A stretch of DNA of 64,000 nucleotides from Nocardioides ferulae. Lineage in GTDB: Bacteria; Actinomycetota; Actinomycetes; Propionibacteriales; Nocardioidaceae. The stretch covers positions 310,001 to 374,000 of the forward strand of contig NZ_QZVR01000002.1 in assembly GCF_003660455.1 (NCBI RefSeq), read 5' to 3'. The notes under the pieces were generated by a model that saw nothing but the letters and a program-made list of their open reading frames with translations, made no database searches and was not told where the DNA came from. The translations under genes were made by a program, and so were the position numbers. Shown here piece after piece: positions 1 to 7,458 of this stretch. Every line of letters starts with the position of its first letter. The first letter of the stretch is position 1.

Positions 1-780
1 CAGCTCGTCGACGACGTCGGGGGAGAACCGCCCGTGCACCGAGCAGTGGCCCTGCCACAGGATCATCTTCGCCGCGCGCAGCTGCTCGGGGGTCAGCCCG
101 CCGTGGGGGCGCAGCGGGTTCCAGACGACGCAGTCGTCGAGGGAGAGGCCCAGCTGGAGCACGGCGGTGTTGCGGCCGAGGTGCTGGTCGGGGAAGAACA
201 GCACCTTCGCGTCGGGCTTCTGCTCGAACGCCCACTCCAGGGCGACCTCCGCGTTCGAGGAGGTGCACACCACCCCGCCGTTGCGCCCGCAGAACGCCTT
301 GATGTCGGCCGAGGAGTTCATGTAGGTCACCGGGACCACCGAGTCGACCACTCCGGCGTCGGCGAGCGCGTCCCAGGCGTCCTCGACCTGCGCCAGCCGC
401 GCCATGTCGGCCATCGAGCAGCCGGCGGCCAGGTCGGGCAGCACGACCTGCTGCTCGGGGGTGGTCAGGATGTCGGCGGACTCGGCCATGAAGTGCACGC
501 CGCAGAACACGATGTACTCGGCCTGGGGGCGGGCGGCCGCCTCGCGGGCCAGCTTGAACGAGTCGCCGGTGACGTCGGCGAACGCGATGACCTCGTCGCG
601 CTGGTAGTGGTGACCCAGCACGAACACCCGCTCGCCGAGCGCGTCCTTGGCGGCCCGGGCGCGCGCCACCAGGGCCGGGTCGGAGGCGGGCGGCAGGTCG
701 CCGGGACACTCGACGCCCCGCTCGGAGAGCGGATCGGCGCCGCGTCCCAGCGGCAGCAGCGGCAGGTCCACGGTCGTCAT
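1..780 (-). CDS. nadA: Quinolinate synthase NadA (3' end beyond window)
   Basis: The first 260 codons of quinolinate synthase, which condenses iminoaspartate with dihydroxyacetone phosphate in de novo NAD synthesis in the cytoplasm. The GHHYQ substrate-binding motif lies near residue 57, the first [4Fe-4S] cysteine in FCGVHFMAE near 93, and the second in WQGHCSVH near 245. The third cluster cysteine would lie past base 1. The frame is open to the window edge. Start is ATG at 778-780. A TACGAT hexamer at 787-792 (minus strand) ends six bases before it, so the message is probably leaderless. The remainder of the gene, and any nadB or nadC downstream, is outside the window. Confidence 0.95.
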   Translation of the reverse strand, partial: MTTVDLPLLPLGRGADPLSERGVECPGDLPPASDPALVARARAAKDALGERVFVLGHHYQRDEVIAFADVTGDSFKLAREAAARPQAEYIVFCGVHFMAESADILTTPEQQVVLPDLAAGCSMADMARLAQVEDAWDALADAGVVDSVVPVTYMNSSADIKAFCGRNGGVVCTSSNAEVALEWAFEQKPDAKVLFFPDQHLGRNTAVLQLGLSLDDCVVWNPLRPHGGLTPEQLRAAKMILWQGHCSVHGRFSPDVVDEL

Positions 781-849
781 GGCGTCATCGTATGCCGCGT
801 CGACGCGCTCGGCTCGGCGTCCCACCCCCGCGACATGCGACGCGGAGGC

Positions 850-1749
850 TCACAGGAGGGCGCCGCTGTGCAGGTACGGCGCGGGCGGCGCCATGTTGCG
901 CACCGCCAGGTAGCCGTCGGCGTGCAGCTCGAGGCGGGCCGCCATCCCGACGTCGATCGCCCACTGGTTGGCGGCGGTGACGTGCCGGATCGACACCTGC
1001 TCGCCCGCGTCGGCCAACGTGGCCCACAGCAGACGGGTGGCCGTACGCCGGTTGGTGGCGGCGAGCACCGCGACGTTGCCGGTGACGTCGACGTAGGCAT
1101 ACCCGGAGCCGGTGCTCGAGTCGGAGACGAGCAGTCGCCAGCTCTCCAGCATCACGGGGTGGTCGGGTCCGTGGGCCGCGCCGCGGGTGCGCCGGTCGAC
1201 CGAGTCCATCAGCTCGAAGTCGGCCATCGAGCCCTCGCGGACCTTCTCGACCACGGGGATCGCCGACCGGTCGACCGTGCCCTCCAGGAACATCTGCGGG
1301 TGCAGGTCGAACCCGGCCAGCCGGTAGCGGCGCGCGGCCTTCGGGTCGGCCGACGCCGAGAGCATCCCGCGCAGCGAACCCCGGCCGTGATGCAGCGCGG
1401 CCTCGAGCAGTTGTCGGCCCACGCCCCGGCCCTGCAGCCCCGGGCGCACGACGTAGGTGGCCAGGCACCACAGCAGCTCCCGGTTGAACGAGGTGGCGAA
1501 GCCCAGCAGCCCCGAGCCGTCCTCGGCCGCCCAGCAGCCCCCGGGGTCGGTGCGGACGAGGTGTCTGGTGCGGCGCTCCCAGGTGCGGGCGCCCTCGGCG
1601 GAGCGGGGCTGCGGCGCCGGCCACGACGGCCGAGCCATCCGGGTGTCGAGCTCGAAGAAGCCCTCGGCACTGATCCGCTCGGCGGCGGGCACGTCGGCCT
1701 CGGTCATCGGCCGGATCGTCGGGGCCGGTCCGTCGTCGGTCGAGCTCAT
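850..1749 (-). CDS. GNAT family N-acetyltransferase
   Basis: A 299-residue protein with an N-terminal acetyl-CoA binding GNAT fold: IRPMTEADVPAAERI opens the domain, and VRPGLQGRGVGRQLLEAA (about residues 95-112) is the motif A acetyl-CoA loop. The second half is a weaker second GNAT-like half, as in double-GNAT proteins. The substrate cannot be read from sequence. The frame is open 125 codons upstream, but the ATG at 1747-1749 begins just before the domain, and a TAGGCT hexamer at 1758-1763 sits eight bases upstream, fitting a leaderless start. The gene diverges from glycerate kinase and lies 69 bases after nadA's start on the opposite side, transcribed toward nadA. Confidence 0.85.
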   Translation of the reverse strand: MSSTDDGPAPTIRPMTEADVPAAERISAEGFFELDTRMARPSWPAPQPRSAEGARTWERRTRHLVRTDPGGCWAAEDGSGLLGFATSFNRELLWCLATYVVRPGLQGRGVGRQLLEAALHHGRGSLRGMLSASADPKAARRYRLAGFDLHPQMFLEGTVDRSAIPVVEKVREGSMADFELMDSVDRRTRGAAHGPDHPVMLESWRLLVSDSSTGSGYAYVDVTGNVAVLAATNRRTATRLLWATLADAGEQVSIRHVTAANQWAIDVGMAARLELHADGYLAVRNMAPPAPYLHSGALL

Positions 1750-1876
1750 CGTGGAGAAGCCTACCGAGCCCGGTCCGCCCGCCGAGGCGTCGATCCTTCC
1801 CCGCGACACGGCGTGTCTGCGGGAATCAGTGACGGGTCGGCGTCGAGGCAATGTGTGGGACGGGCAGGATGTGCGC

Positions 1877-2962
1877 ATGCGGATCCTGGTCGCCCCGGAC
1901 AAGTTCGCCGGCACCCTCACCGCGGTGGAGGCGGCCGAGGCCATCGCGACCGGGTGGCGCCGACAGGCGCCGGCCGACGAGCTCGACCTGGCGCCGATGG
2001 CGGACGGTGGTCCCGGGTTCGTCGACGTCATGCACACCGCGCTCGGCGGCGAGCTGCTCGTGGTCACCGTCGACGGGCCGTTCGGCGACCCGGTGCCCGC
2101 CTCGCTGCTCGTCGCGGGCGGCACCGCCTACCTCGAGACCGCCCAGGCCTGCGGGATCCACCTCACCGGCGGCGAGCGCGGCGAGCAGGCCACCACCACC
2201 GGCGTCGGACAGCTGCTGGCGGCCGCCCTCGACGCCGGCGTCGACCGGGTCGTCCTCGGGCTCGGCGGCAGCGGCACCAACGACGGGGGAGCGGGACTGT
2301 TGGCCGCCCTCGGCGCGACGGCGGACGCCGACCTGGGCGCCGGCGCCGACGGGCTGGCCGGCCTCTCCCAGGTCGACCTCACCGCGGCGCGCGCCCGCGT
2401 CGCCGGCGTCGAGCTGGTCGCCGCGACCGACGTGGACAGCCCGCTGACCGGCCTCTTCGGAGCCACCAAGACCTTCGGCCCGCAGAAGGGCATCCCCGAG
2501 GAGCGACTCCCAGCGGTGGACGGCCGGCTCGAGGCCCTCGCTGCCGTCACCGACCGACGGCTCGCTCTCGAGAAGGGCGCCGGCGCCGCCGGCGGGCTCG
2601 GGTTCGCGCTGCTGCTGCTCGGCGCGCAACGGCGACCGGGCCTGGCCATGGTCGCCGAGGTGGTCCGGCTCGCCGAGCGAGCCCGCGCCGCCGACCTCGT
2701 GGTCACCGGTGAGGGGGCCTTCGACTTCTCCAGCCGCTCCGGCAAGGTGCCCTACGGCGTCGCCGAGGTCGCCGCGGAGGCGCTGCGACCCTGCGTGGCG
2801 CTCGCCGGCCGCGTCCTGGTCGGCTCGCGGGAGATGCGCGCCCTCGGTGTCGAGTCGGCGTACGCCGTCGTCGACCTGGTCGGCGAGGAGCGGGCGCTCG
2901 CGCAGCCCGCGGAGGCGCTCGCCGAGCTCGCGGCGCGGGTGGCCCGCACCTGGTCCCGCTGA
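1877..2962 (+). CDS. Glycerate kinase (GlxK/GarK family)
   Basis: A 361-residue kinase that phosphorylates glycerate, feeding glyoxylate or serine breakdown into glycolysis. Family motifs are clear: DKFAGTLTA at the N-terminus, MADGGPGFVD near residue 37, GLGGSGTNDGGAG near 125, GAAGGLGFAL near 235 and VVTGEGAFD near 275. The length fits the family (about 370-380). The ATG at 1877 is preceded by GGCAGGA at a good distance; an in-frame GTG at 1871 is too close to that site. The M. tuberculosis counterpart (Rv2205c) also sits beside erpA and adoK, so the order is ancestral. No terminator is obvious between it and erpA. Confidence 0.93.
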   Translation: MRILVAPDKFAGTLTAVEAAEAIATGWRRQAPADELDLAPMADGGPGFVDVMHTALGGELLVVTVDGPFGDPVPASLLVAGGTAYLETAQACGIHLTGGERGEQATTTGVGQLLAAALDAGVDRVVLGLGGSGTNDGGAGLLAALGATADADLGAGADGLAGLSQVDLTAARARVAGVELVAATDVDSPLTGLFGATKTFGPQKGIPEERLPAVDGRLEALAAVTDRRLALEKGAGAAGGLGFALLLLGAQRRPGLAMVAEVVRLAERARAADLVVTGEGAFDFSSRSGKVPYGVAEVAAEALRPCVALAGRVLVGSREMRALGVESAYAVVDLVGEERALAQPAEALAELAARVARTWSR

Positions 2963-3066
2963 TCTGCCGGCGCGTTGCCGGCGACGGCTCGCCGGCGGAG
3001 GAATAACCGCGGGTGTGCGACGATTGTGCGAGTACCGACACCCGCACCTACCTGGGAGCCACTCAC

Positions 3067-3429
3067 ATGACCGAGCAGGTGGAGACCACCACTGAGCGTC
3101 GCACCGACCAGATCAACCTGAGCCCGGTCGCGGCCGCGAAGGTGAAGAGCCTTCTCGAGCAGGAGGGTCGCGACGACCTGCAGCTGCGCATCTCGGTGCA
3201 GCCGGGCGGCTGCTCCGGACTGCGCTACCAGCTCTTCTTCGACGAGCGCACCCTCGACGGCGACGTCGTCACCGACTTCGACGGCGTGGCCGTGGTCGTC
3301 GACCGGATGAGCGTGCCCTACCTCAACGGCGCGATGATCGACTTCGTCGACTCGATCGAGAAGCAGGGCTTCACGATCGACAACCCCAACGCCACCGGCT
3401 CCTGCGCCTGCGGCGACTCGTTCCACTGA
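3067..3429 (+). CDS. erpA: Iron-sulfur cluster insertion protein ErpA (HesB/IscA family)
   Basis: A 120-residue A-type carrier that delivers Fe-S clusters to target proteins. The three cluster cysteines of the family are present: GGCSGLRY in the first half and GSCACGDSF at the extreme C-terminus (the C-X60ish-C-X-C pattern). It starts at ATG 3067 after GGGAGCC. The frame is open upstream to 3013 but that part has no similarity. Fe-S consumers in the window include NadA, the Rieske protein QcrA, and the cysteine desulfurase/TusA pair that supplies sulfur. A strong terminator follows at 3571-3602. Homologous to Rv2204c, and in the same position. Confidence 0.95.
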   Translation: MTEQVETTTERRTDQINLSPVAAAKVKSLLEQEGRDDLQLRISVQPGGCSGLRYQLFFDERTLDGDVVTDFDGVAVVVDRMSVPYLNGAMIDFVDSIEKQGFTIDNPNATGSCACGDSFH

Positions 3430-3457
3430 TCGGGGCGGCGCAGCCGACCCGATCGTT

Positions 3458-3514
3458 GGTGGTCGAGCGAGCCGCACGGCCGAAGAACGAGGCCGTGACC
3501 GGCGTGTCGAGACC
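3458..3514. repeat. Interspersed intergenic repeat, copy A
   Basis: A 57-base element beginning GGTGGTCGAG and ending GCGTGTCGAGACC, just after erpA. Its ends match, in reverse orientation, those of copy B at 3625-3683 (GGTTTCGACACG ... CTCAACCACC). The two copies flank the erpA terminator and could pair as a long imperfect inverted repeat. Degenerate shorter units of the same type lie at 45360-45425. I see no coding potential in it. Confidence 0.6.
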
Positions 3515-3570
3515 CGGTGAGCCGAAAGGCAGCCGCAACCACCGACACGACCACTGACACCAGCAACGAG

Positions 3571-3602
3571 AACAGCCCCCGTCCGCTCGGACGGGGGCTG
3601 TT
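3571..3602. terminator. Rho-independent terminator after erpA
   Basis: A perfect 14-bp stem (3571-3584 with 3589-3602) closing a GCTC tetraloop. The plus strand continues TTTCGC; the minus strand ends in TT as well. It stops erpA transcription and may act on minus-strand reads from the small gene at 3713-3982. Confidence 0.9.
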
Positions 3603-3711
3603 TCGCATCCGCTGCCGCGGCTGCGGTTTCGACACGCTCCGTCGCGACCTCGCAAGCTCGGTCGCGGTCGCTGCTCAACCACCCTCGATCGCATCCGCTG
3701 CCGCGGCTGCG
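3603..3711. repeat. 23-bp perfect direct repeats flanking interspersed repeat copy B
   Basis: The same 23 bases (starting TCGCATCCGCTG) occur at 3603-3625 and 3689-3711. Between them is copy B (3625-3683) of the interspersed element. The arrangement resembles a target duplication around a small inserted element, or two arms of a local duplication. The right arm ends two bases before the stop codon of the small minus-strand gene. Confidence 0.8.
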
Positions 3712-3712
3712 A

Positions 3713-3982
3713 TCAGTCCAGGTGCAGGTGCAGAGCCCCGGCGAGGCGCGCGGCGGCCTCGGAGATCTCGATCTGCGGCTTGGCCACCTCACGCGGGTAG
3801 TCGGCGAAGCGGATGCTCGGCGGGGGCGCGGACGCGGCCACGGCGATCCGGTGCAGCCGATCCAGCCCGAGGTTGCGCTCCGCGGCCTCGCAGTCGGCAT
3901 GCATGGCGCTGGGGGAGTCGGCGTCGTCGTAGGCGAGGCGGTGCCCCGCGGAGTGGTTCGTGGGGGTGCGCATCGTGGTCAT
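3713..3982 (-). CDS. Small hypothetical protein (89 aa)
   Basis: I do not recognise this protein. It is 89 residues, hydrophilic, without membrane segment or cysteine pair, and its C-terminal half (IRFADYPREVAKPQIEISEAAARL) reads like a helix-rich soluble segment. Support for a real gene: GC-rich third positions, an ATG at 3980-3982 with GAGGA upstream, and a TAGCGT hexamer at 3990-3995 seven bases before the start, the same leaderless layout as neighbouring genes. It diverges from adoK across 64 bases. The stop codon lies two bases from the 23-bp repeat, so the 3' end may have been reshaped by the repeat. Confidence 0.55.
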   Translation of the reverse strand: MTTMRTPTNHSAGHRLAYDDADSPSAMHADCEAAERNLGLDRLHRIAVAASAPPPSIRFADYPREVAKPQIEISEAAARLAGALHLHLD

Positions 3983-4046
3983 GTCCTCGACGCTAGGGGC
4001 TACCGCGGGGTAGTCCCAGCAGTACCGGCAGGTAGTGTTCCGGTCC

Positions 4047-5030
4047 GTGTCCCTGCTGATCGCCGGCTCCATCGCCACCGACCATCTGATGACCTTCGGC
4101 GGCAGGTTCGCCGACTCGCTGGTGGTCGACCAGCTCGACAAGCTGTCGGTCTCGTTCCTCGTCGAGGACCTCGAGATCCGCCGCGGGGGAGTGGCGCCGA
4201 ACATCTGCTTCGGCCTCGCCCGCCTCGGGCTGCAGCCGGTGCTGGTGGGCGCGGCCGGCGAGGACTTCGCCGACTACCGCTCCTGGCTCGAGCGGCACGG
4301 GGTCGACTGCAGCCACGTGCACATCTCCGAGACCCGGCACACCGCCCGCTTCGTGTGCACCACCGACACCACGATGGCGCAGTTCGCCTCCTTCTATCCC
4401 GGCGCGATGGCCGAGGCCCGGCTGATCGAGCTCGGCCCGATCGTGCGCCAGGTCGGCGACCCGGACTACGTGCTGATCGGCGCCGACGACCCCGAGGGGA
4501 TGCTGCGCCACACCGAGGAGTGCCGTCAGCGCGGCTTCCGGTTCATCGCCGACCCCAGCCAGCAACTGGCTTTCGGCGAGGGGGAGCTGATCGGGCAGCT
4601 GATCGACGGCGCGGCCATCCTGTTCTCCAACGAGTACGAGTCGGCGATGATCGAGCAGAAGACCGGCTGGTCCGCCGACGAGGTGCTCGACCGGGTCGGC
4701 GTCCAGGTCACCACGCTCGGCAAGGACGGCGTGCGGGTGCTGCGGGCGGGCGAGGAGCCGATCGAGCTCCCGGCCGCTCGCGACGTGACGGCCGTCGAGC
4801 CCACCGGCGTCGGTGACGCGTTCCGGGCCGGCTTCCTGGCCGCGACCGAGTGGGGCGTCGGCCTCGAGCGGTCCGCCCAGGTCGGCTGCGTGCTGGCCGC
4901 CTACGTCGTCGAGACGGTCGGCACCCAGGAGTACTCCTTCACCGCGGAGCAGTTCCGCGCCCGGGTCGAGCACTCCTACGGTGCCGAGGCGGCAGCCGAC
5001 GTGGCGCCGCACCTGGCCACCATCCGCTGA
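4047..5030 (+). CDS. adoK: Adenosine kinase-like PfkB family sugar kinase (AdoK)
   Basis: A 327-residue PfkB kinase closely resembling M. tuberculosis AdoK (Rv2202c), which phosphorylates adenosine to AMP for purine salvage. The GSIATDHLM start, the RGGVAPNI substrate loop near residue 48, FADYRSWLERHGV, HTARFVCTTD and the C-terminal GVGDAFRAGF anion hole with its catalytic Asp (near residue 255) are all present. The frame runs up to a GTG at 4035, but a TAGTGT -10 hexamer lies at 4033-4038 and would overlap it. It ends eight bases before the GTG at 4047, where homology begins, so 4047 is chosen and a leaderless message is likely. A broader ribokinase role cannot be excluded. Confidence 0.9.
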   Translation: MSLLIAGSIATDHLMTFGGRFADSLVVDQLDKLSVSFLVEDLEIRRGGVAPNICFGLARLGLQPVLVGAAGEDFADYRSWLERHGVDCSHVHISETRHTARFVCTTDTTMAQFASFYPGAMAEARLIELGPIVRQVGDPDYVLIGADDPEGMLRHTEECRQRGFRFIADPSQQLAFGEGELIGQLIDGAAILFSNEYESAMIEQKTGWSADEVLDRVGVQVTTLGKDGVRVLRAGEEPIELPAARDVTAVEPTGVGDAFRAGFLAATEWGVGLERSAQVGCVLAAYVVETVGTQEYSFTAEQFRARVEHSYGAEAAADVAPHLATIR

Positions 5031-5043
5031 CCCTGACCCGGAC

Positions 5044-5283
5044 TCAGCTCACCCGTCGCACCAGATAGCGGGTCCCGCCGTCGCCGGCCGGCTCAGCGCC
5101 GAGGTACTCCTGCGCGCGCATGCGGCACCAGGCGGGCACGTCGGTGCGCGCGGCCACGTCGGTGGCGACCACCGCCAGCACCGACCCCACAGGGACGCTG
5201 TCGATGTGTCTGGCCAGCTCGATGATCGGCCGCGGGCAGAGCATCCCGCGGCAGTCGAGCTCCCGGGCGACCGGCTTCGTCAC
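5044..5283 (-). CDS. TusA/SirA-family sulfur carrier protein
   Basis: A 79-residue TusA-like protein with the hallmark LDCRGMLCPRP motif near residue 10; the cysteine before Pro is the persulfide-carrying residue. It probably receives sulfur from the cysteine desulfurase whose stop codon overlaps its GTG start by four bases (5280-5283), so the two are translationally coupled. The C-terminal part (YLVRRV) is normal for the family. Which acceptor it serves (tRNA thiolation, molybdopterin or Fe-S) cannot be told. Known TusA proteins of about 80 residues match this length. Confidence 0.88.
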   Translation of the reverse strand: MTKPVARELDCRGMLCPRPIIELARHIDSVPVGSVLAVVATDVAARTDVPAWCRMRAQEYLGAEPAGDGGTRYLVRRVS

Positions 5284-6464
5284 AGGCCCACCTGCGCCCG
5301 CAACCCGGCCACCACCTCGGGGAGCACCCGGCACAGCTCCTCGACGTCCTCCGGCCGGGTGCCGCGACCCACGGACACCCGCACGTTGCCGTGGGTGAGC
5401 ACCCCCATGGCCTCGAGCACGTGACTCGGCGTCATGGTCGCCGCGGTGCAGGCCGAGCCGCTGGCGACACCGAACCCACGCCGGTCCAGCTCGGTGACCA
5501 GTGCCTCTCCGTCGACGTAGAGGCACGAGAACGTCACCAGGTGGGGAAGGCGGTCTTCGGGGTCGCCCACCACCTCCACGTCCGGCAGCGCCGCGGCCGC
5601 GGTGCGCAGCCGGTCCACCAGTCGCCGCTGCCGGTCGGCGACCACCGCACGCTCCGCGACCACGGCCTGCAGGGCGGCGGCCGCCGCCAGGGCGGCGGGC
5701 ACGTTCTCGAACCCGGTGGTCCGCTCGTCGACCCTGTCGTCGCCGGGGAACGGGTTGCGCCACCGAGCCCCCTTGCGCACCAGCAGCACCCCGACGCCCG
5801 CCGGCCCGCCCCACTTGTGCGCCGAGGCCGCGGCCGCCGCCCAGCCCTCGGGCAGGTCCAGGCGCCCGGCCGAGGCGCAGGCGTCGACGAACAGCGGGAC
5901 CTCCCCGGCCGCGCGGGCTGCCTCCGCCACCGGCTGCACCGTGCCGACCTCGTGGCTCGCACTCTGCACGGCGGCCACCGCCACGCCGGGCGCCCCGGCC
6001 GCGGCGGCGAAGGCCCCCAGGTCCAGCCGCCCCAGGACGTCGACCGGCACCGACACCCGCTCGGCACCGGCCCAGTCGGCCGCGTGCAGCACCGCGGAGT
6101 GCTCCACGGCGCTGTGCACGACGCTCGAGCCCTGGCGGGATCGTCCCCGCCACAGGCCCAGCAGCCCGCGGTGCACCGCGTCGGTGCCGGAAGGGGTGAA
6201 GCTGACCTCGTCGGGGCGGGCGCCCAGTAGGCTGGCCACCACCTCGCGAGCGTTGTCGAGCAGCAGGCGCGCCGAGCGGGCCGGTCCGTGCAGCCGGCGC
6301 GGGTCGGCGTACCCCTGGTCGAGCGCGGCCAGCAGGGTCTCGCGCGCAGCCGGGTGCAGCGGTTCGGACGACGCGCCGTCGAGGTAGCCCGACCGGCCGG
6401 AGGCGCGGTCGCCGCGGGAGCCCGGAGCGCCGGTGGGGTCTGGACCGCCAGGGGCATTTGTCAC
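5280..6464 (-). CDS. Cysteine desulfurase (aminotransferase class V)
   Basis: A 394-residue PLP enzyme of the IscS/NifS group that takes sulfur from cysteine. It has YLDGASSEPLHP at the N-terminus, SHEVGTVQPV in the middle, ASAHKWGGPAG with the Schiff-base lysine near residue 205, and GSACTAATMTPSHVL carrying the catalytic loop cysteine near residue 330. The frame is open far upstream, but a TACCTT hexamer at 6471-6476 ends six bases before the GTG at 6462-6464, so that start is chosen and the message is likely leaderless. It forms a two-gene operon with the TusA-like gene and diverges from ctaC. It may supply sulfur generally, including for ErpA-dependent clusters. Confidence 0.9.
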   Translation of the reverse strand: MTNAPGGPDPTGAPGSRGDRASGRSGYLDGASSEPLHPAARETLLAALDQGYADPRRLHGPARSARLLLDNAREVVASLLGARPDEVSFTPSGTDAVHRGLLGLWRGRSRQGSSVVHSAVEHSAVLHAADWAGAERVSVPVDVLGRLDLGAFAAAAGAPGVAVAAVQSASHEVGTVQPVAEAARAAGEVPLFVDACASAGRLDLPEGWAAAAASAHKWGGPAGVGVLLVRKGARWRNPFPGDDRVDERTTGFENVPAALAAAAALQAVVAERAVVADRQRRLVDRLRTAAAALPDVEVVGDPEDRLPHLVTFSCLYVDGEALVTELDRRGFGVASGSACTAATMTPSHVLEAMGVLTHGNVRVSVGRGTRPEDVEELCRVLPEVVAGLRAQVGL

Positions 6465-6514
6465 ATGCTGAAGGTACCGGGGGCCCCAGTCACCTCGACC
6501 GGAGGCGATTCGGC

Positions 6515-6550
6515 TAAGGTTCGGCGGTATCCGTGACCGTTGAGAGGAAG
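6515..6550 (+). promoter_or_regulatory. ctaC promoter -10 and ribosome-binding site
   Basis: TAAGGT at 6515-6520 is a good -10 hexamer; transcription would start near 6527. GAGAGGAAG at 6542-6550 is a strong Shine-Dalgarno site eight bases before the GTG start of ctaC. Unlike many neighbours, this operon has an ordinary leader. The minus-strand -10 of the cysteine desulfurase (6471-6476) is 38 bases away. Confidence 0.6.
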
Positions 6551-6558
6551 GCTCGTTC

Positions 6559-7458
6559 GTGGGTCTGCAACTCCCCAGGCGTTCGGCCAGGAAGCCCGGG
6601 CTCGTGCGCCGGATGACCCTGCTGGCCGTGCTCGGCGCCACCGTCGTACTGCTCGCCGGATGCTCGGAGGAGCAGACCGGTGCGGTCAAGCGCATCGCCA
6701 TGCCCGAGCCGGTGAGCGAGCAGGGCGAGCACACCCTCGCCCTCTGGCAGGGCGCGTGGATCGCGGCGCTCCTGGTCGGCCTGCTGGTCTGGGGCCTGAC
6801 GATCTTCGTGATCGTCCGGTTCCGCCGCCGCAGCGACGACGAGGTCCCGGTCCAGACGCGCTACAACCTCCCGCTGGAGATCTTCTACACGATCGCGCCG
6901 GTGCTGATGGTGGTCGTGTTCTTCAAGGCCACCGTCACCACCCAGAACGCTGTGCTGGAGAAGGTCGAGCCGGACGTCGTCGTCGACGTCACCGGCCAGC
7001 AGTGGTCGTGGACGTTCAACTACAACGTCGACGAGGACGGCGACGGCGAGGCCGAGCGCTACCTGAACACGGTGGGCACCGGCAACGACATCCCGACGCT
7101 CTACCTCCCCGTCGACGAGGTCGCCGAGTTCCGGCTGCACTCGCCCGACGTGGTGCACAACTTCGGTGTGCCGGGCTTCATCATGCGGATGGACGTCATC
7201 CCGGGCCGGGTGAACTCCTACCAGATCACCCCCACCGAGATCGGCGAGTACGCCGGCAAGTGCTACGAGCTCTGCGGCGCCTACCACTCGCGGATGCTGT
7301 TCACGGTGGCCGTCGTCTCCCGCGCGGACTACGAGGCCCACCTCGCCGAGCTCGAAGAGGCCGGCCAGGTCACCGAGGACCCGCTGATCGGCGGCGAGAG
7401 CGCCGACACGCAGGTCGGTGCCCCTGAGAGCGACAACCCCGAGGGAGAGGGCAAGTGA
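6559..7458 (+). CDS. ctaC: Cytochrome c oxidase subunit II
   Basis: A 299-residue CuA-bearing subunit of the aa3 oxidase that takes electrons from the di-heme QcrC. It is a predicted lipoprotein: basic N-terminus, hydrophobic stretch and LLAGC with Cys35. Two membrane helices follow (about residues 60-82 and 108-128). The CuA domain carries the histidine in [13 protein letters not shown] and the [12 protein letters not shown] centre near residue 235. GTG start at 6559 with a strong ribosome-binding site. It overlaps ctaD by four bases (GTGA). The C-terminal acidic tail after residue 270 is lineage-specific. Synteny: Rv2200c. Confidence 0.97.
   Translation: MGLQLPRRSARKPGLVRRMTLLAVLGATVVLLAGCSEEQTGAVKRIAMPEPVSEQGEHTLALWQGAWIAALLVGLLVWGLTIFVIVRFRRRSDDEVPVQTRYNLPLEIFYTIAPVLMVVVFFKATVTTQNAVLEKVEPDVVVDVTGQQWSWTFNYNVDEDGDGEAERYLNTVGTGNDIPTLYLPVDEVAEFRLHSPDVVHNFGVPGFIMRMDVIPGRVNSYQITPTEIGEYAGKCYELCGAYHSRMLFTVAVVSRADYEAHLAELEEAGQVTEDPLIGGESADTQVGAPESDNPEGEGK

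Noticed and set aside
34-2712. Very long open plus-strand frame (892 codons) antisense to nadA and the GNAT gene
   Set aside because: Arg/Gly/Ala/Val-rich without domains. It is the shadow of high-GC codon bias; the opposite-strand genes show clear family motifs.
3604-3711. CRISPR-like array from the two 23-mers
   Set aside because: Only two units, with a known-type interspersed element between, and no cas gene in the window.
4035-4046. GTG at 4035 as adoK start
   Set aside because: It overlaps a likely -10 hexamer, and homology with AdoK begins at 4047.
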